Assembly: GCA_028023455.1 (NCBI GenBank)
Contig: JAQFVV010000022.1
Coordinates: 10,061,100 to 10,125,099 of the forward strand
From: Epiperipatus broadwayi
Lineage: Eukaryota; Onychophora; Udeonychophora; Euonychophora; Peripatidae
Direction: 5' to 3'
Length of the DNA: 64,000 nt
Part shown: in pieces, positions 20,964 through 30,999 of the stretch
How the letters are laid out: each line of letters begins with the position of its first letter
Position numbering within the stretch: the stretch's first letter is position 1
Program-made: the position numbers and the translations under genes
The notes under the pieces: generated by a model
Database searches by the model: none
Seen by the model: only the letters and a program-made list of their open reading frames with translations
Told to the model about the DNA's origin: nothing

Positions 20964-22562
20964 TCAATCATCATCATCATCATCAACCATTATCAATCCA
21001 CTGCAGGATGAAGGTCTCTCCAAGTTTAATCCATCTTCTCCGATCTTTAGCTTCTCTTCTCCACAACACCCCTGCATATTTTTTATTTCATCCATCCATC
21101 TCACATGTGGTCTCTTTCTGGGTCTTTTACAATCTCTTGGAATCCAGTTTAAAATTTCAATTGTCCATCTATTATCATCTCTTCTAGCAATATGTCCAGC
21201 CCAACTCCATTTCAATCTTTTAATTTTTTCAATAAGGTCAGTAACACCTGTTTGTTGTCTTACCCATACATTGCGTTTTCGATCTCTTCTTGTTACTCCC
21301 AACATACATCTCTCCATACTCCTTTGAGTGGTCTGAAGTCTCTGTATTGCTCTTCTATTAAGTGTCCAAGTCTCAGATCCATAAGTAAGAACTGGTAAAA
21401 CACATTTGTTAAAAACCATCCTTTTCAAACACATAGGCATATTTCCTTTTAGTATCAAGTTATTTCTACCAAAAGCACTCCAACCAAGTTTAATTCTATG
21501 ATTAATTTCCTCCATTATGTTTCCATCTGTATTAATAATCTGACCAAGGTATTTGTAACTGTTAACTTCTTCTAATTCTTCATAATCAATCTTTATTTTC
21601 ATATTTTGAGCAAATCGATTAAACATTACTTTAGTCTTTTTAACATTTATCTTTAGTCCTACTTTTCTACTTTCATCTGCTAACTCCTGCAACATTTCCT
21701 GCAGCTCTGAAGCATTATTTGCAAAAACAACTACATCATCTGCGAAATCTAAATGACTTAAATACTCTCCATTTACTTTCACTCCTTTAGTTTCCCATTT
21801 TAATCCACAAAATACTTCTTGCAGCACTGCTGTAAAGAGTTTTGGAGATATGGAGTCACCTTGTCTTACACCTTTCTCAATGTTGATTTTTCCAGTATCA
21901 TTATGTAATCTAATTGTTGCTGTTGCATTTTTATAAATATTCTTTAAAATATGACAATATCCTGGATCTATACCTTGATGATCCAATGCTTTAATCACTG
22001 AAGAAATGTGTATAGAATCGAATGCCTTTTCATAATCTACAAATCCAAAACATAATGACAACTCATATTCGTTTGTCCTTTCTATGACTTCTCTCAATCC
22101 CTGGATATGATCTATTGTACTAAAACCACTTTTAAATCCAGCTTGTTCTCTTGGTTGGTGGAAATCCAAAGTTCTCTGTAGACGAGTTGTAATTATCTTG
22201 GTAAAAATTTTATATAAAACTGATAAAAGGCTGATAGGTCTGTAATTTCTAATATCTTCTTTATCACCTTTTTTAAATATTAATATTATTACTGCATTCT
22301 TCCAATCTTCCGGTACATCTTTATCATTTAGACATTTGGTATATAACTTTGCTAAAATTGTTTCTATTTCTTCACCTGCTTCTTTTAATATATCAATTAT
22401 AATTCCATCATTTCCTGGAGCCTTTCCTTTCTTCATACACTTAATTGCATGTCTCACTTCTTCATTTAAAATTCTGGGCAATTCGGAAGATGTAATAGAT
22501 ATAGGAGGTACTTGTTCTTTATTACTATATAATTCTTGATAAAAATCTTCTACCAATTTCAT
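20964..22562 (-). CDS. RTE retrotransposon reverse transcriptase portion
   Basis: 532 codons; its product would copy the element RNA at the nicked target. Visible motifs: K-A-P-G-N-D-G (48-53), N-Y-R-P-I-S-L-L (107-113), A-G-F-K-S-G-F-S-T (141-149), F-V-D-Y-E-K-A-F-D-S (174-183, first catalytic Asp), G-V-R-Q-G-D-S-I-S-P (231-240) and F-A-D-D (273-276, catalytic pair). The C-terminal domain has Y-G-S-E-T-W-T-L-N-R-R-A-I and R-W-M-D-E-I. The frame ends in D-D-D-D-D-D encoded by the (GAT)n tail and stops in the target duplication. The Met start at 22562 is unlikely to be authentic: upstream codons in this frame (A-I-R-K-K-D-G, T-K-K-R-D-D-I) continue the protein back toward the endonuclease frame. 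It is therefore the second half of a broken single ORF. Confidence 0.93.
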   Translation of the reverse strand: MKLVEDFYQELYSNKEQVPPISITSSELPRILNEEVRHAIKCMKKGKAPGNDGIIIDILKEAGEEIETILAKLYTKCLNDKDVPEDWKNAVIILIFKKGDKEDIRNYRPISLLSVLYKIFTKIITTRLQRTLDFHQPREQAGFKSGFSTIDHIQGLREVIERTNEYELSLCFGFVDYEKAFDSIHISSVIKALDHQGIDPGYCHILKNIYKNATATIRLHNDTGKINIEKGVRQGDSISPKLFTAVLQEVFCGLKWETKGVKVNGEYLSHLDFADDVVVFANNASELQEMLQELADESRKVGLKINVKKTKVMFNRFAQNMKIKIDYEELEEVNSYKYLGQIINTDGNIMEEINHRIKLGWSAFGRNNLILKGNMPMCLKRMVFNKCVLPVLTYGSETWTLNRRAIQRLQTTQRSMERCMLGVTRRDRKRNVWVRQQTGVTDLIEKIKRLKWSWAGHIARRDDNRWTIEILNWIPRDCKRPRKRPHVRWMDEIKNMQGCCGEEKLKIGEDGLNLERPSSCSGLIMVDDDDDD

Positions 22563-22629
22563 GATGTCATCTCTCTTTTTAGTAATAATTCCATCTTTTT
22601 TCTTATTGCAGATATAAATTTCCTACCAA

Positions 22630-22659
22630 TCTCAAAAATGTTAAACAACATTTTTGAGA
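22630..22659. repeat. Perfect 13-nt hairpin disrupting the RTE reading frame
   Basis: TCTCAAAAATGTT (22630-22642), loop AAAC, AACATTTTTGAGA (22647-22659). On the coding strand it creates TAA and then TGA right after K-N-V-V, and shifts the frame relative to the I-G-R-K-F-I-S-A-I-R-K-K that follows. The related copy near 55500-55600 shows no such palindrome, so it is copy-specific. Confidence 0.9.
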
Positions 22660-23939
22660 CTTTTATTTTCTTCTACAGCTTTCCTTGCTATTTCACAGTT
22701 ATACTTTCTTATATCATTTTCAACTCTTTTCCGTACCATTTTACAAAATTCGAGATATTCAATTCTTTTTAATACATCATTTTTGTATATCTTCATATTC
22801 CTTCTTTTCTTCATAAATTCTCTAGTCTCAGTAGAAATTTTATTAGTCAATTGCTGCTTTTTTCTACCAGCTATGTTTGTTGCAGTTTTTAAAGGTGTAT
22901 CAGTTATTTTCATATTAATTTCATTCAAATCTGTATCATGTTCAAAATCTCCTAACACTTGAAACCTATTTGTAAGTTCTAATTTAAATTCATTAGAATG
23001 TTTCTGAAGATTAGGAATATCAACTGTAAATATTGTTTTTCTTAATAATTTTTGTCTTTCTAGTTTTACATTAACACGTAACTTACACCTTACTAATCGA
23101 TGATCACTTCCTGTGTTAAATTTATTAAGAACATTACAATCTTGAAATATGTATTTTCTGTTAGTCAAAATATAATCCAATTCTGCTGTACCTTCATTTG
23201 GATGCTTCCATGTCCATTTCCTTTTAACATTTTTCTCAAAAAATGAATTCATAATATAAAGTTTTTCTTTTTCTGCAAACTCCACAAGTCTATGTCCTCT
23301 CTCATTTCTATTACCATAACCAAAATTACCTACAGCAATTTCATCTTTCATTTGTCTACCAATTCTAGCATTAAAGTCTCCCATAACAATTTTAAAATGT
23401 TGTTTACTCTGATCAAAAGCCTTTTGTACATCCATATAAAAATCTTCTACTACTTCATCACTATGAGAACTTGTTGGGGCATAAACCTGAATTATCTGCA
23501 TTTGGTATCTGCTATTAAGTTGTATAACTAATCTTGCCACTCTGTCCGATACACCATCAATCTCCACAATATTGTTCTTCCACTTTTTATTTATAATGAA
23601 TCCTACTCCACTTGTATTTCCAATATGTGTGCCTTTATAATAGAGTATATGTCCACTTTTTAAATCAATTGTTTCTTCACCTTTTCTTCTAACTTCACAA
23701 AGTCCAATAATGTCCCATTTAATATAAGACAGTTCTTCTTCTAATTCTTGCAATCTTCCTTCACTTGAAAGTGATCTGCAGTTGTAAGTACCTAAATAAA
23801 AAGTTGTCATCAAATGGCAGCCTGGGTCCGCAATCAGGGGATTCTTAGCACCCTCCGCCTTCAGCCACCAACCGCTGCCTTGGTTGGTGACTTTACAGCC
23901 TCCTGGGAATAAGGGCCATGCTTTATTTTTGTCTGTCAT
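22641..23939 (-). CDS. RTE retrotransposon AP-type endonuclease portion
   Basis: 432 codons. An N-terminal segment of about 45 residues precedes an exonuclease-endonuclease-phosphatase fold that nicks target DNA for target-primed reverse transcription. Motifs: Y-N-C-R-S-L (52-57), I-I-G-L-C-E-V-R (77-84, catalytic Glu82), Q-V-Y-A-P-T (151-156), G-D-F-N-A-R-I-G (187-194, Asp188 and Asn190), and S-D-H-R-L-V-R (278-284, Asp279 and His280). Genomes often list such ORFs as 'craniofacial development protein 2-like', which is a retrotransposon annotation artefact. The frame ends early at a TAA inside the hairpin at 22630-22659. All active-site residues I can check are present. Confidence 0.92.
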   Translation of the reverse strand: MTDKNKAWPLFPGGCKVTNQGSGWWLKAEGAKNPLIADPGCHLMTTFYLGTYNCRSLSSEGRLQELEEELSYIKWDIIGLCEVRRKGEETIDLKSGHILYYKGTHIGNTSGVGFIINKKWKNNIVEIDGVSDRVARLVIQLNSRYQMQIIQVYAPTSSHSDEVVEDFYMDVQKAFDQSKQHFKIVMGDFNARIGRQMKDEIAVGNFGYGNRNERGHRLVEFAEKEKLYIMNSFFEKNVKRKWTWKHPNEGTAELDYILTNRKYIFQDCNVLNKFNTGSDHRLVRCKLRVNVKLERQKLLRKTIFTVDIPNLQKHSNEFKLELTNRFQVLGDFEHDTDLNEINMKITDTPLKTATNIAGRKKQQLTNKISTETREFMKKRRNMKIYKNDVLKRIEYLEFCKMVRKRVENDIRKYNCEIARKAVEENKSLKNVV

Positions 23940-24602
23940 AATTGTATATATGTATTGGAAAAATATTTATCATTTACACAAACATTCATTCTGCCTTATC
24001 AGGCACTGAGAAGAAAGACCATGGTGTTTCTTGATCTTAAACTCAGAGGTAAAAAGCCAATAAACTCACCACGCTGGCTAATGCGTGTTGGTGAGCAGCC
24101 CATCCATGTTTGTATACTATATGAATAATCACATAGTAATAACAGCTGCAACGACAAGAACGTATGGAGTGGACATTAGGAATTTGTCCTGCTCGGTTCC
24201 TTTAAGGCCTCTAAGAGGAATCAAAGGGTCTCTTTTCAGTTAATAGCAAACTCCTTTCTGCAGCCACATTTTCAATATACATATATAAGAGTCTAAAAAG
24301 CTGTATAGTAGGTAGAATGCTTATTCAAAATTCAATATTTTATTTGCTCAAGTTGCATGAGAAAAGAAATGGTTTTTTATAAGTAAATACAATTTCGTCT
24401 ATATTAGTAATAATTTTATGAGTTTGATGAAATTTAAAAATGAATTTTTTTAAGACTAACAGAGAGGTTATATTCTTAATCTATATGCCTGGAAACTCAT
24501 TAGATCTCATAATATATTTTAGGTGATTTCTTCAGGTGACAGTTATAATAGTTAATTATTTATAATAAAACTCATTTAAATGTTACAAAACTATAATTTG
24601 AT

Positions 24603-24702
24603 TTGTCAGGCATTGGTGGCCTAGCGGTTAGCATAGCTGCCTTCCAAGCAGCTGGTCCGGGTTTGCTTCCCTGTCAATACTTTGACATAAAAAAAAAAAA
24701 AA
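24603..24702 (+). mobile_element. tRNA-derived SINE, family A (shortened) with target-site duplication
   Basis: TTGTCAGGCATTGGTGGCCTAGCGGTTAGC (box A), stem-loop GCTGC-CTTCCAA-GCAGC (a UCC-type loop, unlike the UAC-type of its relatives), B box GGGTTTGCTTCC, TACTTTGACATA and an A tail. It lacks the GTTCGTG insert of the other copies. A direct repeat AACTATAATTTGAT flanks it (ends at 24602 and 24720). Confidence 0.9.
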
Positions 24703-24845
24703 CAACAACTATAATTTGATATCACAGGCAAGTTTATTCAAACAGTTTAATAATAGATGAAGGTATTGACATAAAAAAAAAAAAAAAAACTATAATTTGA
24801 TATCACAGGCAAGTTTATTCAAACAGTTTAATAATAGATGAAGTT
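24681..24845 (+). repeat. Tandem duplication of the SINE 3' end plus flank (~80-bp unit)
   Basis: TTGACATA, the A run, CTATAATTTGATATCACAGG and the following 45 bp to TAATAGATGAAG occur twice in direct tandem (about 24681-24765 and 24766-24843). The second copy's A run is longer. Since the unit starts inside the SINE, the duplication happened after insertion, probably by slippage or repair at the A run, or it is an assembly artefact. Confidence 0.88.
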
Positions 24846-25461
24846 AATAATGACTATTATCTTCTAATGGAGGTAATATAATAATTTTATAATGATTTAG
24901 CTCAGGGATTTTTTTTTACATTTTTAAGTTTGTAACATACAGAGTTCTAATTTATTGCTAGCGCCCTAAAATGTTTAATATGTACTTATAAAAAACTGAT
25001 CGAGTTTTTGCTTTATATGGCAATTGAATGTCCTATAATAAATTTTAGTAATGAATTCAGCAATGACTTTTTTATTCCAATGGAAGTACTATGATAAATT
25101 TTATTATCTTCTAGCTCAAGGTTTTTTAATGTTTTGAGTCTGTGACTAAATATATTTATGAATTCCTAATTTATTGCTGGCTCACCAATAATTATATAAA
25201 ACTGGTCCAGTTTTAGATATACATTCAACCTATACATAAAGAGTTGGTTAAAGTTTTGTATACAAGTAATATTAGAGATGCTAGTATAAATTATATTCGG
25301 TGGATATGAAACAATGACGCATGACTAGTGATGATGATCATGCATTATTTGATTGTTATCTCTATTATTGACTTACCATGATCTTGCCTTTAAGTAAAAA
25401 ATGCATTATATATAAGGTTTTACAAAAACAAGAATATTATTATTGATATATATATATATAT

Positions 25462-25810
25462 ATAAGTATAGAGGATTTGAACTCAGATTTTCAAGCACCC
25501 TTCAACTATCCACACTATCTCATACAACTGATACACATGACCACACACATGTAGGAAAGATTAATAATCACCAATATACATATTTCATGCTAAATCAGCA
25601 CTCATCAGTTGGTCCAGATTATCATCTCTCATACATATATATAATCAATGCTCAGTTTATATTAAGATAGCAAATCTTCGTACTTTAATGGACAGGCTTC
25701 AATCCACTGCAACCTCCAACTTTTCAGCCATCCATATCATTGAAAATCTGATGATGGAAAACTCAAATCCCTTGCTGATGCTAATATTATTGCCAATGCC
25801 CATGTTGACC
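25462..25810. repeat. Dispersed family E repeat
   Basis: It starts TATAGAGGATTTGAACTCAG and contains CACCCTTCAACTATCC, ACATGACCACACACATG, CACTCATCAGTTGGTCCAGA, AATGGACAGGCTTCAATCC and GAAAATCTGATGATGGAA. The same blocks occur in this order at 33770, 43138, 58104 and 63395. No coding frame. GAGGATTTGAACTCAG looks like a pol III B box on one strand, but no matching A box is found. Confidence 0.75.
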
Positions 25811-25920
25811 CTTCATGTATAGGACAGTATCCATTAAATACATATAAGAGGGGCAGGATACAAGCTTGATATGTAAATATTTGAAAACCAGGCACTCTTC
25901 ACAAACCTGGGAGCTTAATT

Positions 25921-26160
25921 GTAAGTATAGAGGATTTGAACTCAGATTTTCAAGCACCCTTCAATGATATGGATGGTTTAGCATGAAATACATATATTGG
26001 TGATTATTAATCTTTTCTACATGTGTGTGGTCATGTGTATCAGTTGTATGAGATAGTGTGGATAGTTGAAGGGTGCTTGAAAATCTGAGTTCAAATCCTC
26101 TATACTTACAATTAAGCTCCCAGGTTTGTGAAGAGTGCCTGGTTTTCAAATATTTTGATA
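25921..26160. repeat. Family E inverted partial copy forming a palindrome with its neighbour
   Basis: 25925-25965 repeats the start of family E in direct orientation; 25978-26115 then carries the inverse of the family's first ~130 bp, ending GAGTTCAAATCCTCTATACTT. Together with 25462-25810 it makes an interrupted inverted repeat about 700 bp long. The spacer holds GAAAACCAGGCACTCTTCAC (about 25885), which recurs inverted at about 26133. Confidence 0.75.
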
Positions 26161-26365
26161 TATATATAAATGTAACTTTTCCAAACAATAACTTAATTAA
26201 ACTTTCATATCTTTGTAGTGGATTCTATATAAATCAAACAACAATCAATATTTTTTTTAAACCAGCACAATTTTTTTTTTTACCCTACCTGTTATCATAT
26301 TAAATTATGAAACAGATAAATGGGAAATTAAACACTTTTTACCTGACTTTTAAGTTGTTAAATAG

Positions 26366-26474
26366 TCACAAGCATTGGTGGCTGAGTGGTCAGCACAGCT
26401 GCCTTACAACCAGTTGTCCTGGGTTCGTGGGTTCGCTTCCCGGCAGATGCTTTGACACATGAAAAAAAAAAAAA
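26366..26474 (+). mobile_element. tRNA-derived SINE, family A
   Basis: ACAAGCATTGGTGGCTGAGTGGTCAGC head, stem-loop GCTGC-CTTACAA-CCAGT, B box GGGTTCGCTTCC, then GATGCTTTGACACATG and about 12 A's. It is the copy with the best-preserved A and B boxes along with 17846. I could not find a convincing target duplication. Confidence 0.88.
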
Positions 26475-26830
26475 TTAGCAGTGATAACAAGTGTGATTCA
26501 AAACTGAATTATATTCGACATATATTTAAGATGTACTGCATTTCATGGTGTCATGTGATCACTACATTAACATTTATGATCTGTAGTTGATCTTAATAGA
26601 ACTTGAAATTTTATTTTCAGTAGCTGGATACTTTAAGCAAACTTAATCTTTTTTAGACAGCAAGCCAATAATGAATTTAGTTAGCCATCCAATTATTGGG
26701 CTCCATTAATTGCTAACTAGCTAGAAATTAAAGGAAAAGAAATCATAAACTTTGCTGAACTGGGAATTGACTCATCTTGTGAGAATTCTTTTCTCTTCTT
26801 AGTTATTGTGTGTGAAGTTGCAGGAGAATA

Positions 26831-27130
26831 GGCTATTTTAAATGGTTTACTTTGTATTGCGTGGGCTATTCAAGATTTTTATTTTGTACTACAATGGTCT
26901 ATTTGTGACTGTTTTACTTTGTGCTTCAGTGTGCTATTTTCAACTGTCTTGTTTTGTACTGCAGTATGATATTTAATATTTTCACTTTGTATTACAATTT
27001 TTTATTTAAGATTGTTTCACTTTATACTAAGAAAGATTTTTAAGACAGTTTAGTTTATATTGTAATGAGCTAATTAAGACTGTTTTACTTTACATTGCAA
27101 TGTGATGTTTAAGGCTTTTACTTTAACCAA
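26831..27130 (+). repeat. Degenerate minisatellite, ~36-bp unit, about eight units
   Basis: The unit is approximately GGGCTATTTAAGACTG plus TTTTACTTTGTATTGCAATG. Units share TTTACTTTGTAYTRCARTG and CTATTTAAGACT, with substitutions and small indels that increase toward the right. No open frame is preserved across it. Confidence 0.8.
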
Positions 27131-27190
27131 ACTATCTATGTTCATATTCTATATGAATTTTCAGTAATAATAGCTATAATGACGTAGTTC

Positions 27191-27255
27191 TTTTAAAGAC
27201 TCAAAAAAGGCTCAATGAGTCTTTTTTCAGTTAACAACAAATTCCTTTCTGCAGT
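27191..27255 (-). mobile_element. Isolated RTE 5'-end fragment
   Basis: CAATGAGTCTTTTTTCAGTTAACAACAAATTCCTTTCTGCAG matches the last ~65 bp (element 5' end) of the full RTE at 24200-24265. Truncated LINE copies normally keep the 3' end, so this copy has lost everything downstream by deletion or was inserted as a rearranged piece. Confidence 0.7.
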
Positions 27256-27259
27256 TAGG

Positions 27260-28960
27260 CAAAGAATAATGTGTGTAATTTTTCATTTAAAAAAAACTGT
27301 ATGGTAAAATGTTGCACCAGGACCTGGGATTGTCAGTAATCTTCACAATAAAATGATAGTTTGAAGATTGATAGAATTGAAAGAAAATGTTATTTATGTA
27401 GAGCTAGTTTTGGGGCCAAACTGTTCAAATCAAATATAACAGGAATTATGCAATGAGATTTCATTGCACTTATTTAACTGATTTCTTTTAAGTCATCTAT
27501 GTAAGGTTTACTATTTTCTTTTTGATCGCCATTTTTGTTCTGATTACTGTTATCATTTTCCTGCAAATAAAAAAAAAAATTTATATAAAAATATTAATTT
27601 TTTATGCACTCATAGAAAAAAAAATTGAATTAAGAACATATAAAAAAAATTATTACAAACGAAATTAATTATGATTAAAAGGCAAAATAAAACTCAGAAT
27701 CTTTTAATTTCATATATATAACACTCTATTTATCTTCACCAATATTATAAATTAAAAAAATCTTATTATCAATGGATATGCAAGATGAAATTTTGCATTT
27801 TTTTTTTTTAGAAATGTAATTTTCACTTTAACTATTAATAACTTTTCATGCTTAGCACATGATTTAATACAGTGAATTTTGAATCAGAATTAAGATCATT
27901 TTTGTATATAATTATATTATTTGCATATAATAGTAAGTACACTACTGCTTTTGATAAATGTTTGTTTGGAGTGTAGCTATGGAACAGAAACAATGGCAAC
28001 AAAAAAAGTGAGGAAATATTAGAAATGTAAATTAGTTGAAGAATCAAATAGTTGTAAAATAGGATTTACTACGTGGAAGGATTAAAAATAAATGAGTGGA
28101 GGGGAGGGGATTATTAATTGACAAAATTATAATATGGTAATGGAATTAGATTAACTATGTACTTAGAAGTAGATGAATTATAACAAATGTCTTGGAAGAA
28201 AAAGAGATTTAAATAAATAAAGAAGTTGGTAGATGATATTAAGGAAGGAAAAACAATTACAAATGTTTGAAGAATAGAGAAGAGGCAGAAAAACTTGGGA
28301 GAAAGTGGCTAATTTGGTTATGAGATCTGCCTTTTGAAAAGTATGGTAAATATATGGTAAAAATTAATATATTTTGCTGCATTTGGTGGTGTGCTGTAAG
28401 AATAGTAAAAATCCATAAATGTATCAAAATCTAATGGAAAAAATTTGACTCATAAAATAAGTCTAAATTTTTAGTTTATTTTTCGCTATTTTATTTTGTA
28501 GATTATAGGATTAGAGTAGATACTTTTGAATCTCACTAATAGCACCTCATTAAGGTTCAGTGAAGGACAAGACAATACTTATTTCCAATGAGAGTTTAAG
28601 CAGTTTTTCATTCTTGTCCTCTGTATAAGAAAGTTTAGACACCCATTTACCAACCACTATGGGGTGGTTCGTTTATTTATGAGATGACTAATGAAAAAGG
28701 AAAATTATAAATCTAATCAAAACCTTTAAAATAAGTAGATTTTAACAATCTCAGATTATAACTCACATACGTAGGAATAGAAGATGGAATTCTTTGATAT
28801 ATAATTGTATGTCTACAGACAAAAATACATATATAAATATACTTTTTAGTATCTGTAGTAATTAATTACTCTGCTCAGAGATAGGCTGGGGTAGCTAAGA
28901 AATATGACATTATGATCAAGTGATAATACTTAATTATCATTCATGATGCTTGCATAATTT
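27260..28960 (+). other. Intronic, no recognisable content
   Basis: AT-rich sequence with short poly-A runs and a purine-rich stretch at about 28060-28330 that has no stable reading frame. A possible family C SINE tail (CACCCATTTACCAACCACTA) lies near 28640. Confidence 0.45.
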
Positions 28961-28961
28961 A

Positions 28962-29052
28962 AATGCATTGGTAAAGTGGCAGACTTCTATGGATTGTAAC
29001 TCCAGGTAATCGAACTTTTTATGAAGTCTGAGCAGTAAACCATTCCATAATT
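28962..29052 (+). mobile_element. SINE family B relic
   Basis: AATGCATTGGTAAAGTGGCAGACTTCTATGGATTGTAACTCC, then a shortened tail GAAGTCTGAGCAGTAAACC. Same head and tail order as at 51978. Confidence 0.55.
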
Positions 29053-29059
29053 TTTTTAT

Positions 29060-30700
29060 ATATATGGTTTATAATAGTTGCCATTATCCCCCTCCCTCCT
29101 AACATAATTCATTCTACTATTTCACAAGTAAAAACTGTACTGTGGAAACAATGAACTATGTTTATAGATTAAAATATTCTAGCAAATATTTTTTTTATTT
29201 TTCACATTATTTGTTTTATAACTTTTTAAATCCCATCTTTCTACTTAGATTAGACCTGCCATCTTTTATCAAGGCTATCCTTTTCCAGATTCCATATGGT
29301 TAATTTATATCGCTTTCTTTAGAATGTTTGGATGGCAATGGTTCATTTAATAATTTAATTTGCACCAAAACAGAATGACTGTGAAATTGAGATGCTTTTG
29401 TGTCTGTGTGTGCTTCTGTAGTTTGACATTTTTTCAATTATTATCTTGATGTTCGGGGTAGAACAAGTTAACTAAGCTTTGTAAAAAGCCTTTTTTGTTG
29501 TTTAAAAAAAAAGTAAATGAATAAAGGGAATGGCCACATATGTAAAATATATTAATTCTATACTTTATCAATCCCAGAGTGTATTTTGTCATGGCTTGAA
29601 ATTAATCAGTTCAACAAATATACCTCTTTTGATTTTTCCTCCCGTTTTCTTTCTTTTCTTTTTTAAAAAATAAAGCTTTGTAAAAAGATCACTTCTTTTC
29701 ACCTCATTAAAATATCTTGGAATAATGTTTCTTCATTATATATTTCTTCTTCTCCTCCTGCATTTTTTTGTCTAATAAGCAGCAGTGATCCTTAACTAAT
29801 TACAGGTGTTCTGTTAAGGATCAAGGGGGTAAAAGGAAAACTGGGAAAGTTTTCCCAGAGGAAAATGTAATGTTGTAGGATAGTAAGCGTACACATTGTG
29901 AAATGGAATAAATGAACGACATTATTAGTCATGGATTGCAACTTATCATGTTCGACTTGTTTTCCACTTCTATAAATTATTGTTAAGTTTTTTGTATTTT
30001 GACGAAATATTTATCACCTTTTATGGACCTGAGTTTTTTTTGTGTGTGTGTGATATATCTTATTACTTATATAATCAATTTATTTTAACTATATATGTAT
30101 ACGGAAAGGCGAGAGATTGATGCAGTCACATGACATCTTTGGTTTTGCAGCTTTGGACCGGCAGTTTCGCCACATTAATTAAACGTGTACTAATGATTCG
30201 GCATTAAACCCCCCCCCCTCATTACTACATAAATTTCCTGTGCTTTTAAAGTGCTCTAGGTTCCTAAAAATGTAAATAATTCTAACATTAAAAATTTTGA
30301 ATGTCTATATATAAGTATCTTCTATATGTTTGATATATTTTTAATATCAGTATAAAATTATTTAAAACGTAATCTAATTTTTATTTCTATACAGAATCTT
30401 TACAGAGTATCATTCAAAGCAGTAAGGGGATTGCTAATTAGTCGCTTCTCCCCTACTCTCCTTGCTTTAAACACTTCGTATAGCAATAACAACAAACATA
30501 AACATATTTATCAATTACTTTTAAAAAAGATGGGCGTGTATCCCTTTACATTAGAGCATGACTATAAAAGTCAGCCTTAAAATTATTCCTCTTATTTGAA
30601 ATGAACTAAAGATTTTTAGCACTCTAAAATCTATTAATTACATACTGGTGTAAGGTTTCTTCTTAATGAAAGTTTATATAAGTTTCTGATTTAGCTTGCA
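29060..30700 (+). other. Intronic, no recognisable gene
   Basis: Contains a TG run near 30040, a C tract near 30208, and a somewhat GC-richer patch at 30100-30200 with no open frame in either strand that I trust. A small hairpin CTGGGAAA/TTTCCCAG is at about 29839-29857. Confidence 0.45.
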
Positions 30701-30707
30701 TTAATGT

Positions 30708-30962
30708 TTAGTGCCCCTACATATTTTAGTTCAATGATAGAGTGATGGATGCATGGATCACAGTTTCTCTCTATTATTCCTGATGTTCATTCTTATGAAT
30801 TCACACGGAATAAGTTATTCCATTTTTGTTCTGCACTCTACGTCCAGTAATATAGAGACAGACTGGAGTTTAAGGTTCATGGATCATACTCATTTCTGTC
30901 ACTTCCTGTGGTCAATTTTTTTATGAATTCCTGAACAATTAAAAGCCTTTCGATTATTTGTT
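30708..30962 (+). mobile_element. Two SINE family B relics in tandem
   Basis: The first (about 30708-30825) has TTTTAGTTCAATGATAGAGTG and GGATCACAGTTTC. The second (about 30842-30962) has CAGACTGGAGTTTAAGGTTCATGGATCATACTC and ATGAATTCCTGAACAATTAAAAGCC. Both are strongly diverged from the 51978 copy. Confidence 0.45.
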
Positions 30963-30999
30963 TAATGTTTAGATCTAATGGAATTAACTGATTTAGATA

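Larger units (their letters stand above)
20969..24265 (-). mobile_element. Full-length RTE-clade non-LTR retrotransposon (3,297 bp)
   Basis: The element lies on the - strand, antisense to Robo, between 11-bp direct repeats ACATTTTCAAT (20958-20968 and 24266-24276), a target-site duplication. Its 5' end is GGCTGCAGAAAGGAG (24265 downward) with a 5' leader of about 320 bp. AP-endonuclease and reverse-transcriptase frames follow, then a very short 3' end of GATGAT repeats (20969-20984). One EN+RT ORF, about 3.3 kb, and a microsatellite-like tail are typical of the RTE clade. The single lesion I see is a frame break at the hairpin 22630-22659. The perfect target duplication suggests a recent insertion. 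It is the parent type for the fragments at 1565, 27191, 38155, 53912, 54985 and 60437. Confidence 0.93.

Noticed and set aside
20876-21398. + strand frames of 103 and 68 codons
   Set aside because: They are antisense shadows of the RTE reverse transcriptase C-terminus.
22641-23939. Host 'craniofacial development protein 2-like' gene
   Set aside because: The frame is the AP endonuclease of an RTE element with target duplications; that name is a known misannotation of such ORFs.
25462-26160. CRISPR-like array or regulated tandem repeat
   Set aside because: The repeats are long, inverted and dispersed, in eukaryotic DNA; they are a fold-back transposable element.
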